A stretch of DNA of 64,000 bases from Mycobacterium sp. 1164985.4. GTDB taxonomy: Bacteria > Actinomycetota > Actinomycetes > Mycobacteriales > Mycobacteriaceae. Each line of letters starts with the position of its first letter. Position 1 is the stretch's first letter. Location: the NCBI RefSeq assembly GCF_001668575.1, contig NZ_LZMD01000111.1, forward strand, positions 124,001-188,000, given 5' to 3'. The notes beneath the pieces are model-generated. The model had not been told where the DNA came from. It worked only from the letters and a program-made list of their open reading frames with translations, and searched no databases. Shown here piece after piece: positions 50,312-59,070 of the stretch. Position numbers and translations under genes: made by a program.

Positions 50312-51978
50312 CACGCCTCCGCCAGATATCGGTGCACCAACATCACCGCCATCGACCCTTCGCCGACGGCGGCCGCCACCCTCTTGGCGGATTCGGAACG
50401 CACATCTCCTGCAACAAACACACCGGGCACGCTTGTTTCCAGGTGGTGCGGCGGACGGTCCAGCGTCCAGCCGGCGACGTCGCGTAGATCCGGCCCGGCC
50501 AGGATGAAACCGTGGTCATCGCGGGCGATGCCGGCCTGCTCCACCCAGTCGGTGCGGGGTTGGGCCCCGATGAAGATGAACATGCGCCCACAGGTGTGTT
50601 CCTCGCGTACCCCGGTCTGCAGATTCTCCAGGCAGATGCGTTCCAGGTGGCCGTTGCCTTCGACCTTGTGCACGGCGGTGTGCGGCAGTTCGCGGATGTT
50701 GTCGGTCGCCCTGATCTGCTGGATCAGGTAGTAGGACATCGAGTCCTCGAGGGTGCGGCGGCAGACGATGCTCACCTTCTTCGCGGTTCGCGACAGGAAC
50801 ATCGCGGCCTGTCCCGCGGAGTTGGCGCCGCCGATGACGAAGACCTCCTCGTCCTCGCAATCGGCGGCCACCGACGAGGTGGCCCCGTAGTAGACGCCCG
50901 CGCCGGTGAGATCCGCGCAGCCCTCGGCAGGCAACTGGCGATACTCCACACCCATCGCCAGGATCACCGCCCGCGTCCCGATCGATCGGCCGTCGGGCAG
51001 ATGGACGGTGCGGGCGTTGCCGTCGATCTCGAGCGCGGTGACCTCGGCCGCCGTGATGAGCTCGGCCTCGAACTTCTCGGCTTGTCTGCGGGCCCGCTCG
51101 GCGAGTTGAGAGCCCGAGACGCCGTCGGGAAAGCCCAGGTAGTTCTCGATCCGCGAGCTCTGCCCGGCCTGCCCACCCGTGGCCGTGCGCTCGATCAGCA
51201 CCGTCTTGAGGCCCTCGGAGGCGCCGTAGACCGCCGCGGCCAGGCCCGCGGGGCCGCCGCCGATGACGACCAGATCGTAGAAGTCCTCCGCGGGCGTAAT
51301 GGACAGGCCGAGCGTCGCGCCGAGTTCGGCGTCGTCGGGCGCGACCAGCGTCTCGCCCTGCTCGGTGATCACCACCGGCAGCGTCAGCCCGTCGAGCCCG
51401 GCGGCGTCGAGCAGCTGCCTGCCCTTGGGCTCGTCGGCGCGGAACCACGTGTAGTAGAGCCGGTTGCGGGCGAGGAACTCGCGGACTTCCGACGAGCGCG
51501 CGTTCCACGGGTGCCCGATGATCTTGGTGTGCGGGATCGCGCGGTCGCCGGTCTCGCGCCAGGCCTCGATCAGCGCGTCGATGACCGGGTAGAGCTTCTC
51601 CTCCGGCGGGTCCCAGGGTTTGAGAAGGTAGTGGTCGAGATCGACGACGTTGATGGCGTCGATCGCGGCGTGCGTGTCGGCGTATGCGGTCAACAGCACC
51701 CGGCGGGCCATCGGGAAGATGTCCATCGCCTCTTCGAGGAATTCGATCCCGCTCATCTGCGGCATGCGGTAGTCGGCCACGAAGACGGCGACGGTCTCAC
51801 CGCGCAGCTTGAGTTCGTTGAGCGTTTCGAGCGCGTCGGGGCCGTTCTCGGCGCGCACGATGCGAAATCCCTCGCCGTAGTGGCGGCGCAGGTCGCGTGC
51901 GACGGCACGCGACACCGCCGGGTCGTCGTCCACACTCAATATGACGGGTTTACGGGGCTGGAGCGAGGGGCCGGTCAT
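50311..51978 (-). CDS. Response regulator fused to a thioredoxin-reductase-like flavoprotein
   Basis: 555 residues. Receiver domain 1-130: Asp17-19 acidic pocket, phospho-Asp69 in [12 protein letters not shown], Lys120 in LLKPW. A glutaredoxin-like stretch follows (about 160-235: [35 protein letters not shown]) with no CxxC. Then an FAD/NAD(P) pyridine-nucleotide oxidoreductase: [40 protein letters not shown], and [24 protein letters not shown]. The place of the thioredoxin reductase CATC reads [12 protein letters not shown], so the redox disulfide is missing. Likely a phosphorylation-gated NAD(P)H oxidoreductase or redox sensor, not a true thioredoxin reductase. Confidence 0.9.
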
Positions 51979-52259
51979 CGCGTATAAGTATGCGCCTATC
52001 GTCCAGCCGATATCGGGGCGAGATTTCCCGGCTCACCGGCCGCGATCCCGATGGTCGGCGACGGTGGGTGGGCCGGTGCCGGCGCATTTTGGTCATCCGG
52101 TGGTCAGCGGGTATTCTTTACCAACGGTGCGGCGACCGCGCCGACTCTTTGCGTGCCCCTGTTCAGGAATTTCTGGCTACTGGCTCACGTTCTGTGGTCG
52201 GAGCGTTTGCTGTCCCAGCAGGCGCCAACGATCAGGACACGGAGGATCTCCGAAACACA
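51979..52259 (+). other. Divergent upstream region of infA
   Basis: 281 bases with no convincing gene. The infA promoter lies at 52089-52117; the minus-strand signalling operon must also start here, near 51980-52030, but no clear promoter was identified for it. GGAGG at 52241 precedes infA by an unusually long 14 bases. Confidence 0.5.
52089..52117 (+). promoter_or_regulatory. Predicted infA operon promoter
   Basis: TTGGTC (52089-52094), 17-base spacer, TATTCT (52112-52117), about 140 bases before infA. Same layout as the rpsJ and rplN promoters. Confidence 0.6.
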
Positions 52260-52481
52260 ATGGCCAAGAAAGACGGTGCCATAGAGGTCGAGGGTCGCGT
52301 GGTCGAACCCCTGCCCAATGCGATGTTCCGCATTGAGTTGGAGAACGGACACAAGGTCCTTGCCCACATCAGCGGCAAGATGCGGCAGCACTACATCCGC
52401 ATCCTGCCCGAGGACCGCGTCGTGGTGGAGCTGTCTCCCTACGACCTGTCCCGGGGCCGCATCGTTTACCGGTACAAGTAA
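52260..52481 (+). CDS. infA: Translation initiation factor IF-1
   Basis: 73 residues from ATG 52260 ([23 protein letters not shown]). Single S1-type OB fold ending [15 protein letters not shown], full family length. Opens the infA-rpmJ-rpsM-rpsK-rpsD-rpoA-rplQ-truA operon. Confidence 0.98.
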
Positions 52482-52511
52482 AGACACTTCAGAAGAACAG
52501 GATCGAACGCC

Positions 52512-52625
52512 GTGAAGGTGAACCCGAGCGTCAAGCCCATTTGCGATAAGTGCAGGGTGATCCGCCGGCATGGGCGGGTCATGGTGATCTGCTCTGATCC
52601 GCGCCACAAGCAGCGCCAGGGTTAG
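52512..52625 (+). CDS. rpmJ: 50S ribosomal protein L36
   Basis: 37 residues from GTG 52512: begins [20 protein letters not shown] and ends KQRQG. Zinc ribbon with CDKC, a third Cys in VICSD and His in PRHKQ, so this is the zinc-binding form. Thirty bases after infA, and 150 bases before rpsM. Confidence 0.97.
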
Positions 52626-52775
52626 TACGCGCTAGCTGCCGAACAACTGAATGACGAAATCCCAGTACCACTGAGCGGATAGGCCGCTCGATCACGCCCG
52701 GCACGGAGGCCGGACCCCGAGACAGCGGGAACGGACTGGGACAAGACCTCCGCATAGAAGAAGGAACACTGCCTG

Positions 52776-53150
52776 ATGGCACGTCTCGTGGGCGTTGATC
52801 TTCCGCGCGATAAGCGCATGGAAATCGCCCTGACCTACATCTACGGCGTCGGCCGTACCCGCTCCCAGGAGATCCTGGACGCCACCGGCATCAGCCGGGA
52901 CCTGCGCACGAAGGACCTCACCGATGATCAGGTGACCCAGCTGCGCGACTACATCGAAGCGAACCTCAAGGTGGAGGGCGATCTGCGCCGCGAGGTGCAG
53001 GCCGATATCCGCCGCAAGATCGAGATCGGCTGCTACCAGGGCTTGCGGCACCGCCGTGGCCTGCCGGTGCGTGGCCAGCGGACCAAGACCAACGCGCGCA
53101 CCCGCAAGGGTCCGAAGCGCACCATCGCGGGTAAGAAGAAGGCCAGGTAA
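52776..53150 (+). CDS. rpsM: 30S ribosomal protein S13
   Basis: 124 residues. MARLVGVDLPRDKRMEIALTYIYGVGRTRS and RGLPVRGQRTKTNARTRKGPKR are diagnostic of the head protein contacting the P-site tRNA. ATG after AGAAGGAAC. Confidence 0.98.
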   Translation: MARLVGVDLPRDKRMEIALTYIYGVGRTRSQEILDATGISRDLRTKDLTDDQVTQLRDYIEANLKVEGDLRREVQADIRRKIEIGCYQGLRHRRGLPVRGQRTKTNARTRKGPKRTIAGKKKAR

Positions 53151-53155
53151 GAGAG

Positions 53156-53578
53156 ATGCCACCAACCAAGAAGACCGGGCAGACGGCCTCCGCAAAACGC
53201 GGTCAGAAGACCCGTCGCCGGGAAAAGAAGAACGTCCCGCACGGCGCCGCACACATCAAGAGCACGTTCAACAACACGATCGTGACGATCACCGACCCGT
53301 CGGGCAACGTGATCGCGTGGGCATCGTCGGGCCACGTGGGCTTCAAGGGCTCGCGTAAGTCGACGCCGTTCGCCGCGCAGCTGGCGGCCGAGAACGCCGC
53401 CCGCAAGGCGCAGGAGCACGGCGTCAAGAAGGTCGACGTATTCGTCAAGGGCCCGGGCTCGGGCCGCGAGACCGCGATCCGGTCGCTGCAGGCCGCCGGC
53501 CTCGAGGTCGGCGCGATCGCCGATGTCACGCCGCAGCCGCACAACGGATGCCGTCCGCCGAAGCGGCGCCGGGTCTAG
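53156..53578 (+). CDS. rpsK: 30S ribosomal protein S11
   Basis: 140 residues. A basic N-terminal extension precedes HIKSTFNNTIVTITDPSGNVIAWASSG; the end RSLQAAGLEVGAIADVTPQPHNGCRPPKRRRV is typical. Five bases after rpsM. Confidence 0.98.
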   Translation: MPPTKKTGQTASAKRGQKTRRREKKNVPHGAAHIKSTFNNTIVTITDPSGNVIAWASSGHVGFKGSRKSTPFAAQLAAENAARKAQEHGVKKVDVFVKGPGSGRETAIRSLQAAGLEVGAIADVTPQPHNGCRPPKRRRV

Positions 53579-53599
53579 TAGGACGAGGGAGAAACAGAC

Positions 53600-54205
53600 A
53601 TGGCTCGTTACACCGGACCCGCGACCCGCAAGTCACGCCGCCTCGGCGTCGACCTGGTCGGCGGAGATCAATCGTTCGAGAAGCGCCCCTACCCGCCCGG
53701 CCAGCACGGCCGTGCGCGGATCAAGGAGAGCGAATACCGCCTGCAGCTGCAGGAGAAGCAGAAGGCCCGCTTTTCGTACGGGGTTATGGAGAAGCAGTTC
53801 CGTCGCTACTACGAAGAGGCCAACCGTCTGCCGGGCAAGACCGGTGACAACCTGCTGCGCATCCTGGAGAGCCGGCTGGACAACGTCATCTACCGCGCCG
53901 GCTTGGCACGCACCCGCCGGATGGCGCGCCAGCTGGTCAGCCACGGGCACTTCCTGGTCAACGGTGTCAAGGTCGACATCCCGAGCTACCGGGTGTCGCA
54001 GTACGACATCATCGACGTGAAGGAGAAGTCGCTCAACACCGATCCGTTCGTGATCGCCCGGGAGACCGCGGGCGAGCGGCCGATCCCGTCGTGGCTGCAG
54101 GTCGTCGGAGAGCGTCAGCGCATCCTGGTGCACCAGCTGCCGGAGCGCGCGCAGATCGACGTCCCGCTGTCCGAGCAGCTGATCGTCGAGCTCTACTCGA
54201 AGTAG
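53600..54205 (+). CDS. rpsD: 30S ribosomal protein S4, cysteine-free form
   Basis: 201 residues. MARYTGPATRKSRRLGVDL and the S4 RNA-binding domain RLDNVIYRAGLARTRRMARQLVSHGHFLVNG. The four-Cys zinc site found in many bacteria is absent, as in other mycobacteria. S4 is a 16S assembly initiator and a possible operon regulator. Confidence 0.98.
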   Translation: MARYTGPATRKSRRLGVDLVGGDQSFEKRPYPPGQHGRARIKESEYRLQLQEKQKARFSYGVMEKQFRRYYEEANRLPGKTGDNLLRILESRLDNVIYRAGLARTRRMARQLVSHGHFLVNGVKVDIPSYRVSQYDIIDVKEKSLNTDPFVIARETAGERPIPSWLQVVGERQRILVHQLPERAQIDVPLSEQLIVELYSK

Positions 54206-54279
54206 TCTTCCCGCCGCTTGGATGGCGGTAGGGATTTGCGGCATCAAATAGCGGGTGCCGTAGAGGAGGAAAGAAACAC

Positions 54280-55332
54280 ATGCTGATTTCTCAGCGACCC
54301 ACACTGTCCGAAGAAGTCAAGGCCGAGAACCGCTCTCAGTTCGTCATCGAACCCCTGGAGCCCGGTTTCGGTTACACCCTTGGCAATTCGCTTCGGCGCA
54401 CGCTGCTGTCGTCCATCCCGGGCGCGGCGGTCACCAGCATCCGCATCGACGGGGTGCTGCACGAGTTCACCACGGTGCCCGGTGTCAAGGAAGACGTCAC
54501 CGACATCATCCTGAACCTCAAGGGCCTGGTCGTCTCGTCGGAAGAGGACGAGCCGGTCACCATGTACCTGCGCAAGCAGGGCCCGGGTGAGGTCACCGCG
54601 GGTGACATCGTTCCGCCGGCCGGCGTGACGGTGCACAACCCTGAGATGCACATCGCCACCCTCAACGACAAGGGCAAGCTCGAGGTCGAGCTGGTCGTCG
54701 AGCGCGGCCGCGGTTACGTCCCCGCCGTGCAGAACAAGGCCTCCGGTGCCGAGATCGGCCGGATCCCGGTCGATTCGATCTACTCGCCGGTGCTCAAGGT
54801 CACCTACAAGGTGGAGGCCACCCGCGTCGAGCAGCGCACCGACTTCGACAAGCTGATCCTCGACGTCGAGACCAAGAACTCGATCACCCCGCGTGACGCG
54901 CTCGCATCGGCGGGCAAGACGCTGGTCGAATTGTTCGGTCTGGCACGGGAACTCAACGTCGAGGCCGAGGGTATCGAGATCGGCCCGTCGCCGGCCGAGG
55001 CCGACCACATCGCCAGCTTCGCGCTGCCGATCGACGATCTGGACCTCACGGTGCGGTCGTACAACTGCCTCAAGCGCGAGGGTGTGCACACCGTTGGCGA
55101 ACTGGTCGCTCGCACGGAGTCCGATCTGCTGGACATCCGCAACTTCGGCCAGAAGTCCATCGACGAGGTAAAGATCAAGCTGCACCAGCTGGGCCTATCG
55201 CTCAAGGACAGCCCCGCCTCGTTCGACCCGTCCGAGGTCGCCGGTTACGACGTCGCCACCGGCACCTGGAACAGCGATGCCGGCTACGACCTGGACGACA
55301 ACCAGGACTACGCCGAAACCGAACAGCTCTAA
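54280..55332 (+). CDS. rpoA: RNA polymerase alpha subunit
   Basis: 350 residues. N-terminal assembly domain (FVIEPLEPGFGYTLGNSLRRTLLSSIPGAAVTSI) to about 230, then the C-terminal DNA- and activator-binding domain (LTVRSYNCLKREGVHTVGELVARTESDLLDIRNFGQKSIDEVKIKL), and an acidic tail. Full length. Confidence 0.98.
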   Translation: MLISQRPTLSEEVKAENRSQFVIEPLEPGFGYTLGNSLRRTLLSSIPGAAVTSIRIDGVLHEFTTVPGVKEDVTDIILNLKGLVVSSEEDEPVTMYLRKQGPGEVTAGDIVPPAGVTVHNPEMHIATLNDKGKLEVELVVERGRGYVPAVQNKASGAEIGRIPVDSIYSPVLKVTYKVEATRVEQRTDFDKLILDVETKNSITPRDALASAGKTLVELFGLARELNVEAEGIEIGPSPAEADHIASFALPIDDLDLTVRSYNCLKREGVHTVGELVARTESDLLDIRNFGQKSIDEVKIKLHQLGLSLKDSPASFDPSEVAGYDVATGTWNSDAGYDLDDNQDYAETEQL

Positions 55333-55344
55333 GCACAAACCGTC

Positions 55345-55370
55345 CCGGCCCTACCTGATACGGGGGCCGG
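55345..55370 (+). other. Intra-operon hairpin between rpoA and rplQ
   Basis: CCGGCCC (55345-55351) and GGGCCGG (55364-55370) form a seven-base stem with a 12-base loop. No T-run follows, so it may moderate or process the transcript rather than end it. Confidence 0.4.
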
Positions 55371-55392
55371 CCCCATTTAGGAGATAGTCGCA

Positions 55393-56010
55393 ATGCCCAA
55401 GCCCACCAAGGGCCCTCGCCTCGGCGGGTCGTCCTCGCACCAGAAGGCGCTTTTGGCCAACCTGGCCACGTCGCTTTTCGAGCACGGCCGCATCAAGACG
55501 ACCGAGCCCAAAGCGCGGGCGTTGCGTCCTTACGCGGAGAAGCTCATCACCCACGCCAAGAAGGGCACGCTGCACAACCGGCGCGAGGTGATGAAGAAGA
55601 TCCGCGACAAGGACATCGTGCACACGCTGTTCGCCGAGATCGGCCCGTTCTTCGCCGACCGTGAGGGCGGCTACACCCGCATCATCAAGGTCGAGAACCG
55701 CAAGGGCGACAACGCTCCCATGGCGGTCATCGAGCTGGTGCGGGAGAAGACGGTGACCTCGGAGGCCGATAGGGCCCGCCGGAGCCGCTCCGGCGGCGAC
55801 ATCCAGCCCGGCGCCGCTGGCTCGAAGACCGAGCAGCCGGTCGCGGCGGCAGCCGCGCCGCAAGCCGCGGTCGAGCCGGAGGCCGCCGAGGGTCCCACGG
55901 AAGACGAGTCGGTCGAGGAGGCCAAGGCCGAGTCCTCGGAAGCCGAGGCGGAGGCTCCCGCCGAGGCTGACGCCGAGGCCGAAGCCGACAAGGATGACGA
56001 CAAGTCCTGA
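55393..56010 (+). CDS. rplQ: 50S ribosomal protein L17 with long acidic tail
   Basis: 205 residues. The L17 core is the first 120 residues or so (MPKPTKGPRLGGSSSHQKAL, FEHGRIKTTEPKARALRPYAEKLIT). A tail of about 80 residues rich in Ala, Glu and Pro ends in a DKDDDKS acidic stretch; such tails occur in other mycobacterial L17 proteins and are probably disordered. ATG after AGGAGATAGTCGCA. Confidence 0.97.
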   Translation: MPKPTKGPRLGGSSSHQKALLANLATSLFEHGRIKTTEPKARALRPYAEKLITHAKKGTLHNRREVMKKIRDKDIVHTLFAEIGPFFADREGGYTRIIKVENRKGDNAPMAVIELVREKTVTSEADRARRSRSGGDIQPGAAGSKTEQPVAAAAAPQAAVEPEAAEGPTEDESVEEAKAESSEAEAEAPAEADAEAEADKDDDKS

Positions 56011-56017
56011 GGACGTC

Positions 56018-56887
56018 ATGAGCGGGCCCGCCATCGATTCCGGTGGCGGGCTCGTTCGTCTTCGGCTCGACATCGCCTACGACGGAACCGAATTCGCGGG
56101 CTGGGCGGTCCAGGCCGGACAGCGCACGGTCGCCGGCGTCATCGACGACGCACTGTCGACGGTGTTCCGCGCTGCGGTGGTGACCCGCGCGGCGGGGCGC
56201 ACCGATAGGGGGGTGCACGCGACCGGCCAGGTCGCCCATGTCGACGTGCCGGAAGACGCTCTGGCGCACGCGTATCCGCGCACGCCGCGGCCCGGCGACA
56301 GCGAGTTCCTACCGCTGGTGCGTCGGCTCGGGAGGTTCCTGCCCGCCGATGTCCGCGTGGTCCAGATCGCGCGTGCCGCCTCCGGTTTCGACGCCCGATT
56401 CTCCGCGCTGCGCAGGCACTACGTGTATCGGTTGTCGACGGCGCCGTACGGTGTCGAACCGCACGAGGCGCGCTATGTGACCGCTTGGCCGCGTCCGCTC
56501 GACGTGGAGGCGATGACCGAGGCGTCCCGGAAACTATTGGGTCTGCACGATTTCGCCGCCTTCTGCCGGCACCGCGAGGGTGCCACCACCATCCGTGACC
56601 TGCAGCGGCTGGACTGGTCGAGCGAGGGCACCCGGGTCACCGCGCACGTCACCGCCGATGCGTTCTGCTGGTCGATGGTCCGCTCGCTGGTCGGGGCGCT
56701 GCTGGCGGTCGGTGAACACCGCCGCGAACCCGCTTGGTGCGCAGGACTGTTGACGGCCGAGCGACGGTCCAGCGAATTCGCGGCGGCGCCGCCTCAGGGA
56801 TTGACGCTCGTCGGTGTGGACTATCCGCCCGACGATCAGCTCGAGGCCAGGACCAAGGTGACTCGTGACCTTCGGGTCGTCGACTAG
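56018..56887 (+). CDS. truA: tRNA pseudouridine(38-40) synthase TruA
   Basis: 289 residues from ATG 56018 with GAGGA just before it; an ATG at 55994 would overlap rplQ by 17 bases. LRLDIAYDGTEFAGWAVQAGQRTV and the catalytic Asp in RAAGRTDRGVHATGQVAHVDV identify TruA, which modifies the anticodon arm. Last gene of the operon; its end overlaps the convergent cutinase gene by four bases. Confidence 0.95.
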   Translation: MSGPAIDSGGGLVRLRLDIAYDGTEFAGWAVQAGQRTVAGVIDDALSTVFRAAVVTRAAGRTDRGVHATGQVAHVDVPEDALAHAYPRTPRPGDSEFLPLVRRLGRFLPADVRVVQIARAASGFDARFSALRRHYVYRLSTAPYGVEPHEARYVTAWPRPLDVEAMTEASRKLLGLHDFAAFCRHREGATTIRDLQRLDWSSEGTRVTAHVTADAFCWSMVRSLVGALLAVGEHRREPAWCAGLLTAERRSSEFAAAPPQGLTLVGVDYPPDDQLEARTKVTRDLRVVD

Positions 56888-57606
56888 ACACGCCCCGCGA
56901 TGAAGTCGGCCGCCTGATTGACCATGCCTGCGTTCACGTACGCCCTTGCTGCGTGGTCGGGCCAGTTGCCCTCCCAGGTCTTCGGCTCGGCGGGGTTGCA
57001 GATCGGGTCGGCACCGTGGCACAGCTCGATGGTGCGCTCACGGTAGAGCGGGCTGAAGTTCGTGATCGGGCCCGCCCACGCCGCGCCGTTACCGAACAGC
57101 GCGACCGCGGCGATGTGGGTGTCCATGCCCGGGGGCAGCGGCTTCTTGAACCCGAATGCGGCGATCGGTGCGGCCAGCACGACGTCGGTCACGGCGGCGC
57201 CCAGGGAGTACCCACCGAGGACCAGCCGGGTGTCGGGGCACCGGGCCGCCATGTCCTGGATCCGTGAGCTCATGTCGTTGGCGCCGATGTCGACCTCGGT
57301 GTCGGCCGGGTACTGCACGGAGTAGAGGCTGATGTTCTTGCCGGTCTTGCTGCGCAGCGCGCTGATGAGCGCGTTTCCGATCACGCCCGCACCGGGTGCT
57401 TCGGTGCGGCCGCGGGCGAAGATCAGCTCGACCGGCGGGCACGACTGTGCGGCGGCGACGGGCACGAGCCCCGGGCTGGCTTGCGGCACAGGTGCGATCA
57501 GACCCGCAATGGCGAGTGCGAGCGCTCCGGTGAGCTGCATCCCGCGGCGTCCCCAGCAGCGAACAAGATCGTTTAGCACCTCGCCGATCCTATAGGACCT
57601 AATCAA
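56884..57606 (-). CDS. Cutinase family secreted hydrolase (copy 1)
   Basis: 240 residues. Basic N-terminus and hydrophobic signal (GALALAIAGLIAPVPQAS), mature start near AAAQSCPPVELIFARG. Nucleophile motif LGGYSLGAAVTD, Asp in CHGADPICNP, His in WPDHAARAYVNAG. Disulfide-bonded alpha/beta esterase acting on lipids or polyesters outside the cell. It differs from copies 2 and 3 in the Leu of GYSLG and in lacking the SRGRNPFAH block. Matches the cutinase genes next to truA in M. tuberculosis (cut3/cut4). Confidence 0.9.
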   Translation of the reverse strand: MIRSYRIGEVLNDLVRCWGRRGMQLTGALALAIAGLIAPVPQASPGLVPVAAAQSCPPVELIFARGRTEAPGAGVIGNALISALRSKTGKNISLYSVQYPADTEVDIGANDMSSRIQDMAARCPDTRLVLGGYSLGAAVTDVVLAAPIAAFGFKKPLPPGMDTHIAAVALFGNGAAWAGPITNFSPLYRERTIELCHGADPICNPAEPKTWEGNWPDHAARAYVNAGMVNQAADFIAGRV

Positions 57607-57642
57607 CGCGCACGAAGGTAATCCGGCGCGGGTGCTGTGATT

Positions 57643-58299
57643 TCAGACCAGTCGCGCCACGAAATCTGCAGCCTGGTTCGCCATTCCGGCTCCGACGTAG
57701 TCGCTGTGAGCGAACGGATTGCGGCCGCGGGAGCAGATCGGGTCGCCGTCGGTGCACAGGTCGATCGCGCGCCCCCCGAACAGCGGAGCCGATGTGATCG
57801 GGTTGCCGAACTTCGTGGCGGGGTTGCCGAACACCGCCACCGCGGCGACGTTGGGTGTGACGTTCGGCGGCAGGACCGGCCCCAGGGCGCCGAGCCGGTT
57901 ACCCAGCGGCGGCACTCCGGCGAGCATGTCGACGACCGCGGCGCCCTGCGAGAACCCGCCCAGCACGATGCGCGAGTCCGGGCACGACTGTGCGGTGGTC
58001 GTGATGAACGCCGCCGCGTCGGCGGCACCGTCGGCGGCCAGCGCGAAGTCGTACGTGGCCGGGTAGGCCACCCCGTATGCCGACAGGGTCCGGCCCCCGA
58101 GCTGAGGGCGGAGGGCGTCCACCAGCGCCTGGCCGACGCGGCCGATGCCCGGTGGTTCACCGGTCCCGCGGGCGAACACCACCGTGACGTCGGAGCAGCC
58201 CTGCGCCGAAGCGGTCGGGGGCTGCAGAAGCGAGGGGATCAGTCCGATCGCCACGATGACGGCTGCGGCGGCGAACCGACGGAGGCGCGCGAAAATCAC
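57643..58299 (-). CDS. Cutinase family secreted hydrolase (copy 2)
   Basis: 218 residues. Signal MIFARLRRFAAAAVIVAIGL with cleavage near ASAQGCSD. Nucleophile motif LGGFSQGAAVVDML, Asp in CTDGDPICSRGRNPFAH, His in FAHSDYVGAGM. Four Cys positions fit the two conserved disulfides. Close to copy 3 in the C-terminal half. Confidence 0.92.
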   Translation of the reverse strand: MIFARLRRFAAAAVIVAIGLIPSLLQPPTASAQGCSDVTVVFARGTGEPPGIGRVGQALVDALRPQLGGRTLSAYGVAYPATYDFALAADGAADAAAFITTTAQSCPDSRIVLGGFSQGAAVVDMLAGVPPLGNRLGALGPVLPPNVTPNVAAVAVFGNPATKFGNPITSAPLFGGRAIDLCTDGDPICSRGRNPFAHSDYVGAGMANQAADFVARLV

Positions 58300-58326
58300 G
58301 GGACGAGATGTTATCGCCGCGCGGAC

Positions 58327-59043
58327 TCAGACGAGACCGGCGACGAAGTTCGCGGCCTCCTGAACCAGGCCGGCGGTGACGTAGTCGTTGTGTGCGAACG
58401 GGTTACGGCCGCGGGAGCAGATCGGGTCGCCGTCCTTGCACAGGTCGATTGCCCGGCCCGCGAACACCGACTTGGTGATCGGGTTGCTGAACTTGGTCGC
58501 CGGGTTGCCGAACACCGCGACGGCGGCGACGTTGGGCACCAGGCTCCCGGGCAACGGCGGAGCCGACCCGATCGAGCCGATCTTGTTGCCCAGCGGAGGC
58601 ACCCCCGCCAGCATGTCGACGACCGCTGCGCCCTGCGAGTAGCCGCCGAGCACGATGCGGGTGCTCGGGCACTGCTGCGAGAGCATCGCGACGCGGTTGG
58701 TGGCGTCGGTCGCGCCGTCGGCGGCGGCCAGGAAGTCATAGGACGCGGGGTAGTTGACCGCGTAGGTGCTGATCGTGCTCCCGCTCTTCAGGCCTCGCAG
58801 CGCGTTGACGAAGGCGGTGCCCGGTGTGCCGAGGCCCGGGGTGTCGTCGGTGCCGCGCGCGAAGATCACCTCGATATCGCTGCACGACGACGAGGTCGCG
58901 CCGTATCCCGGGTATCCGGGGTCGACGGGGCCGGGCAGGGGACCTGGTTGGGCGGCCGCGAGCGGGGCCGCGCCGCCCGCGAGTGCGCCGAGGACGGCCG
59001 CGGCCGCCAGTCGGGCCGTCACGCGCAGCAAAGTCACGCGCAC
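58327..59043 (-). CDS. Cutinase family secreted hydrolase (copy 3)
   Basis: 238 residues, GTG start. Signal LRVTARLAAAAVLGALAGGA, then a Pro/Gly-rich mature N-terminus (GPLPGPVDPGYPGYGA) not seen in the other two. Nucleophile motif LGGYSQGAAVVDML, Asp and His in CKDGDPICSRGRNPFAHNDYV. Order 3-2-1 on one strand with gaps of 27 and 36 bases; likely one transcript. Confidence 0.92.
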   Translation of the reverse strand: MRVTLLRVTARLAAAAVLGALAGGAAPLAAAQPGPLPGPVDPGYPGYGATSSSCSDIEVIFARGTDDTPGLGTPGTAFVNALRGLKSGSTISTYAVNYPASYDFLAAADGATDATNRVAMLSQQCPSTRIVLGGYSQGAAVVDMLAGVPPLGNKIGSIGSAPPLPGSLVPNVAAVAVFGNPATKFSNPITKSVFAGRAIDLCKDGDPICSRGRNPFAHNDYVTAGLVQEAANFVAGLV

Positions 59044-59070
59044 ATCCTCACATACCGAGGGGTCCGGGGG

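Noticed and set aside
56884..59043. Three cutinases as a newly acquired island
   Set aside because: Cutinase genes beside truA and ESX-4 are also found in M. tuberculosis, and their composition matches the surroundings.
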